The notes under the pieces are model-generated. The model searched no databases. It saw only the letters and a program-made list of their open reading frames with translations, and had not been told where the DNA came from. Below are positions 60,378 to 64,000 of a stretch of 64,000 bases of DNA, piece by piece. Origin of the DNA: Symbiodinium natans (Eukaryota > Sar > Dinophyceae > Suessiales > Symbiodiniaceae); assembly GCA_905221605.1 (NCBI GenBank), contig CAJNDS010002258.1, positions 136,501 to 200,500 on the forward strand. Direction: 5' to 3'. Numbering within the stretch: position 1 is the stretch's first letter; the number at the start of each line of letters is the position of its first letter. The translations under genes and the position numbers were made by a program.

Positions 60378-63300
60378 TGTTCATTTTGCATGTTGCAACA
60401 AGTTTGTGCAGCTCGCCTTTGCAGAAGAGGGTTGATCAAACCAAAAATGTTTGCTTCATGTAGCTTGTGCAGGACAGTGGCTGCTGGTGATGTGCTGGTG
60501 GTACCGGTTGTGCGTCACCAATATCTACTCGTGGTGTATCCTGTCAAAGAATGTCCTGACAAGCTCGTCGTGTTGTACGTTTCGCAGCATCCCGGGTCAT
60601 TCAGCTCTTCTTGCACAAAACATTGGAAGCAGGAATGCTTGATGACAGGTTTGCAGTGCCCGTGTCAGCCAGCCAGACAGGTTCATAAGGAGGACTTCTT
60701 GGTGCCAGAGAAAGTGCGCCAGCTAAGTGTTTTGGCGACAGCAAAAAGAGCATCGGACTCGGACGATATCTTTTTCAACAACTTCTGGCTGCCAAACTTG
60801 TTGGGAGAGCACTTTCCTGCACAATCCGAGTATAAAATGGTGGAGCGAAGCACTACTGATTTTGATCGTGTCAGGCTTTGCTTGGATGCTCTGATCAGGC
60901 ATGTGCTGGGCTTGCCAAAATCCGTGTACAAGCGTCTCATGATTTTTCTCCACCTCTGTGCAATCCGCCATGTCGCCCGATATTTCGCTGACCCCAATGG
61001 CAGCATGGCTAGTCTGCCACGGACCTTTCTTCAGCAAGTTTTGCAGTGCATCAAGGGCAGAGACGTGCATGCCTTGATGGCAACCAGTCGCTGGGAAAGT
61101 TACACAGGGTTGTTTGCCTCGCAGAGTCCTCCCAAGAATCTGCAACAGACTGCAGCACAAAGTCTGGTGCACTTGCGGCGAATGGAGGATTTGTACCGCC
61201 AAGGCTCCTTTGTGGAGACCATGCAACATGTTGCTCGCAAGCTTGTCAAACTTGCCGCAAGTGCTGGAAATGACCATGGTGTTCGTGGGTTTGCCGCTTT
61301 GATCAGCTCTGAGTTAGGCTACCACCAGGAGAAGCTGCAAAGTAGTGGGGCGTTCGTTCACATCAAGTCCTCTCGCGAAGGCCATGCGGACTTGACAGCT
61401 GCTCTCTCTCTCACAAAGGGTGTGCAGGCGAGTCTTGATTTGGAGTTGCCTCATGCTTGGACGGCGTTTGTCGAAGGTGCAAAAGCCTTGTTCTGTGGAC
61501 AGGGGCCGGACATGCGTGCTGAAACTCCTGTTCGGCAAGTGTCCCAAACATGGTGCGTTATGGTCAGCACACTTTCATGTCACGACTGCAGCCGTGCGGC
61601 GTATTTGGAATCACTTGTGGAGTGGATGGCTGTAGCAGACGATTGTGATTGCCTTCGGGCAGCGGTGATTTTTGAAGAAGCCGTACTGGAGCTAGCCTTG
61701 GCTCAGGACTCCTTGCACGACTGGCCGGCTGCCTTCTCGTTCAGGGAGGATGCCATGCTGTCAGACGGCTGGTCCATGAAGCTATCGAAAATGCTGGAGG
61801 CGTATGTCGCCCTCCGCTCCAGGCCAAGCCAGTACCGCAGCACTTTGCGCCATTCCCGCATGGTGTTGACGGTCTGGGCTCTGGCCTGCATGCAAGACTC
61901 CGTACTTCGCAATCACGGGGAGATTCACTTCAGGAACCTGCTGAAGAACTTCGCCCCTCCTCTGGCCGCCCATGCTTTGGAGCATTTGCTCCTTCCCGAG
62001 AAGAGGTGGCTGGTTCTTCTTGGCCGTGTGGAGGAGTACCTGCTGGACTTGAGCGGTGCTGCTCATGGACTGCTTACTCCAGGCCCGGAGGGCATCGAGG
62101 ACCTGAAAGCTCTAGCAGCAGCGTCGACAGAGCGGCTGCCGTTGGTTGCGCATGCCTGGCAGCAGGAAAGGCTTGCTGTACAGGCGGTGCACGCAAAACG
62201 CGACGACCAACAAGGCTACAACGAAAGATGGGCAGCCAACTGTCGGACGAGAGTAGAGGAGGCTTCTTGCTGTCAGCAGCTTTTGCAGCCGGCGTTTCAA
62301 AACGAAAATCTTCCCAGGACACGGTTGCAAGGTGCAATGGTCTGGACGATGTGCCAGGAGCAGCTGAAGCACAATCAAGCACAGGGCCTGGCACACTGTC
62401 AGGCTGAGCTTCAATCTTTGCAGCGCCCCCTCCCCTCCAAAGTTCAAGCGCTGCCTGACATTTCCAAACATGAGGCAGAAGCACGGATGGTCGTGTTCTG
62501 TGCTTACTTTCCTCCAGAGCTAGCAAGGCTTGGAGTCTCCTTCTGTTTGGCTCGTCATTTCTTCGACTTCGAGGCAGGCTTTCCACCTGCCCCTCAAGAG
62601 CCACCGAATTTCTCTTGGCGGGCGCATTTTCAGGAGTTTTCCGCGTGCCACCATGCCGCAGTGGACAGTCAGGTGCACTTTGAGCTGTTCGGAGATTGCC
62701 AGCAGACGTATCGTGACGGGGAGCAGAGTGGGACCCTTTTCTTGCCAGTGAAGGACGGGCTTGGTATTCATTACCCGGACAAGGAGTTGCAGGGGCTGCG
62801 GCTGTTGTGGCGATGGCAGGGGGCTCTGATCAATCCATTCGAGAAGGCGTGGCCACAGCAGGGTGAGCCACCTGCATGCTTGTACCGTATGGAACTTGCT
62901 GACAGATTTGCAGGTGAAGATTGGTTATTGGCATTGCCGGACGAGAATGCAGTCCTGGCACACATTCCAGTGCCTCCGCAGATATTGACAAAAATTCAAT
63001 ACAGGTCCTTGGGCCTAATGTGTTCAGAGCTTCACATACGTCGGCTCTTGCTGGCTCTGCAAAGAGAGGAGTTGCCTCTAACGGATCCGCGCGTGTTGGC
63101 TGCATGCCAGCAGGTGCTCTTCCGTGCTGGTCCCCGTGATGAGCCCGAGTGCTTCCTAGGACGAAGCTGCAAAGCAGACTTGGAGGAGTTTGGCTCTTGG
63201 GCAAGTGCTGAGGGTTTGTTGGAGCAGGCAAGGGCACTTGAAGTTCAGGGAGGTCCTGTGGACTCGCTGGTATGCCTGATGACGTCCTGTGGATTCCTGG

Positions 63301-64000
63301 GGCAGTTTGACTGCGCCACGTGCCCCAAAAGTCCAAACCCAGCTCGACGAGCTTTTCGCCTGTGTCAGACATTGCTCTCAACTTGGGCAGCGGAGGCCCA
63401 TGCACAGAAGCAATCCCCAGTGCAGGTTGTCAACATGTTGGCCGCCTTGGTGCAATCATTTCGCTATGTACCACAGGGGTGTCTTACCGTCGGTGAAGCA
63501 GGTGATGCTTTCAAACTGCTGCAGGCGCGTATTGATCTTGAAAATTGTCTGGCAGTCAGCAACCAGAAATTGGAGCCTGCAGTGCAGTCATCGGTGGATG
63601 AAGTTTGCTTCCAACACGAGTGCCAGCTCACAGTCCCCGCAATTTTGGACTGCATCCTGTGTGCGCGCTTGCCAAGCCAAAGGCCAGTGTCCCAATGGCA
63701 TGTTCCTGACAAGGCTGCTTTGTGGAGTACGTGGCGTGAAGTACAAACTACATCTGGACTCATTCGTTTGGAGCCCGTGCGAGGGCACCTGCTCTTCAAT
63801 GACAGGCCAGTCGGGCATTTGCCAAAAGAGATGCGGCACCATGCGACCTTCGGTGCCACTGTGGGCCAATCTGACTGTGCAGCTTGGGCGCTCACGAATC
63901 AGCTCTTCGAAACTGAGCCTCTGGACTCTCACAATGGGAAGACTTTCAAGATAGGCATGCTCCCCCAAGATGAGCTGCTTGTGCAGGAAATTGGTCACGA
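60378..64000 (+). CDS. Giant protein, probable DUF6606/DUF3638 family, runs off right edge
   Basis: One frame is free of stops from 60378 (after a TGA at 60375) to the window end, about 1,207 codons. The first part may include an intron, because 60588-60680 reads less like protein. Visible segments are AAGDVLVVPVVRHQYLLVVY; HKEDFLVPEKVRQL; LDALIRHVLGLPKS...MIFLHLCAIRHVARYF; LRHSRMVLTVWAL; EARMVVFCAYFPPEL; and LFNDRPVGHLPKEMRHHATF near 63780. The last resembles the LLVNGxPxGxLPxE(I/Y)xxHxxF block of the DUF6606/DUF3638/DUF3645 family, giant proteins of fungi, plants and protists with unknown biochemistry, sometimes labelled as possible ubiquitin hydrolases or P-loop proteins. Order and spacing of the earlier blocks also fit. 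DUF3638 and DUF3645 themselves would lie beyond the window. Assignment is by eye; the coding call is much surer than the family. Confidence 0.85.

Overview
This window is nuclear DNA from a dinoflagellate, most likely a symbiodiniacean-type species. Four observations support this. A 16-base exact match to the 3' part of the dinoflagellate spliced leader lies at 10086-10101 (minus strand). Degenerate TTTAGGG/CCCTAAA telomere-type heptamers are scattered throughout. Gene density is very low and repeats are many. The left-edge gene has an ubiquitin-like N-terminus followed by ankyrin repeats, an architecture very common in Symbiodiniaceae. Species assignment is inference. There is one assembly gap of 100 N (11341-11440).

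Layout. 1-1522 (minus): 5' part of an ankyrin-repeat gene running off the left edge. 1.5-9.4 kb: mostly non-coding, with homopolymeric and microsatellite tracts. 9451-10101 (minus): a 98-codon intact ORF with a spliced-leader relic about 340 bases upstream, which looks like a reinserted cDNA. 10.1-12.3 kb: a mosaic of related TG/TC-rich tandem repeats around the gap. 15.8-16.6 kb: a G-rich tract next to an AT-rich repeat island. 18.6-22.6 kb: interstitial telomere-like sequence and a five-unit 262-bp tandem array. 24821-25780 (minus): an intact single-exon ORF for a predicted secreted, cysteine-rich protein. 26-51 kb: no convincing gene, but many local duplications, an integrase tail between two ~490-bp direct repeats, and a decamer satellite. 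51.5-53.9 kb (minus): a frameshifted reverse transcriptase/RNase H retroelement relic with 225-bp direct repeats on its 3' side. 57.1-64.0 kb (plus): the gene-rich end, with a two-exon DUF262 (GmrSD-like) region and then a reading frame open for ~1,200 codons to the window edge. That frame resembles the N-terminal part of the giant DUF6606/DUF3638/DUF3645 family.

The strongest leads are the spliced-leader relic plus ORF, the DUF262 gene in a eukaryotic setting, and the giant open frame downstream of it on the same strand. Whether the last two are one gene or two cannot be settled here. Family assignments rest on motif recognition by eye, without database searches.
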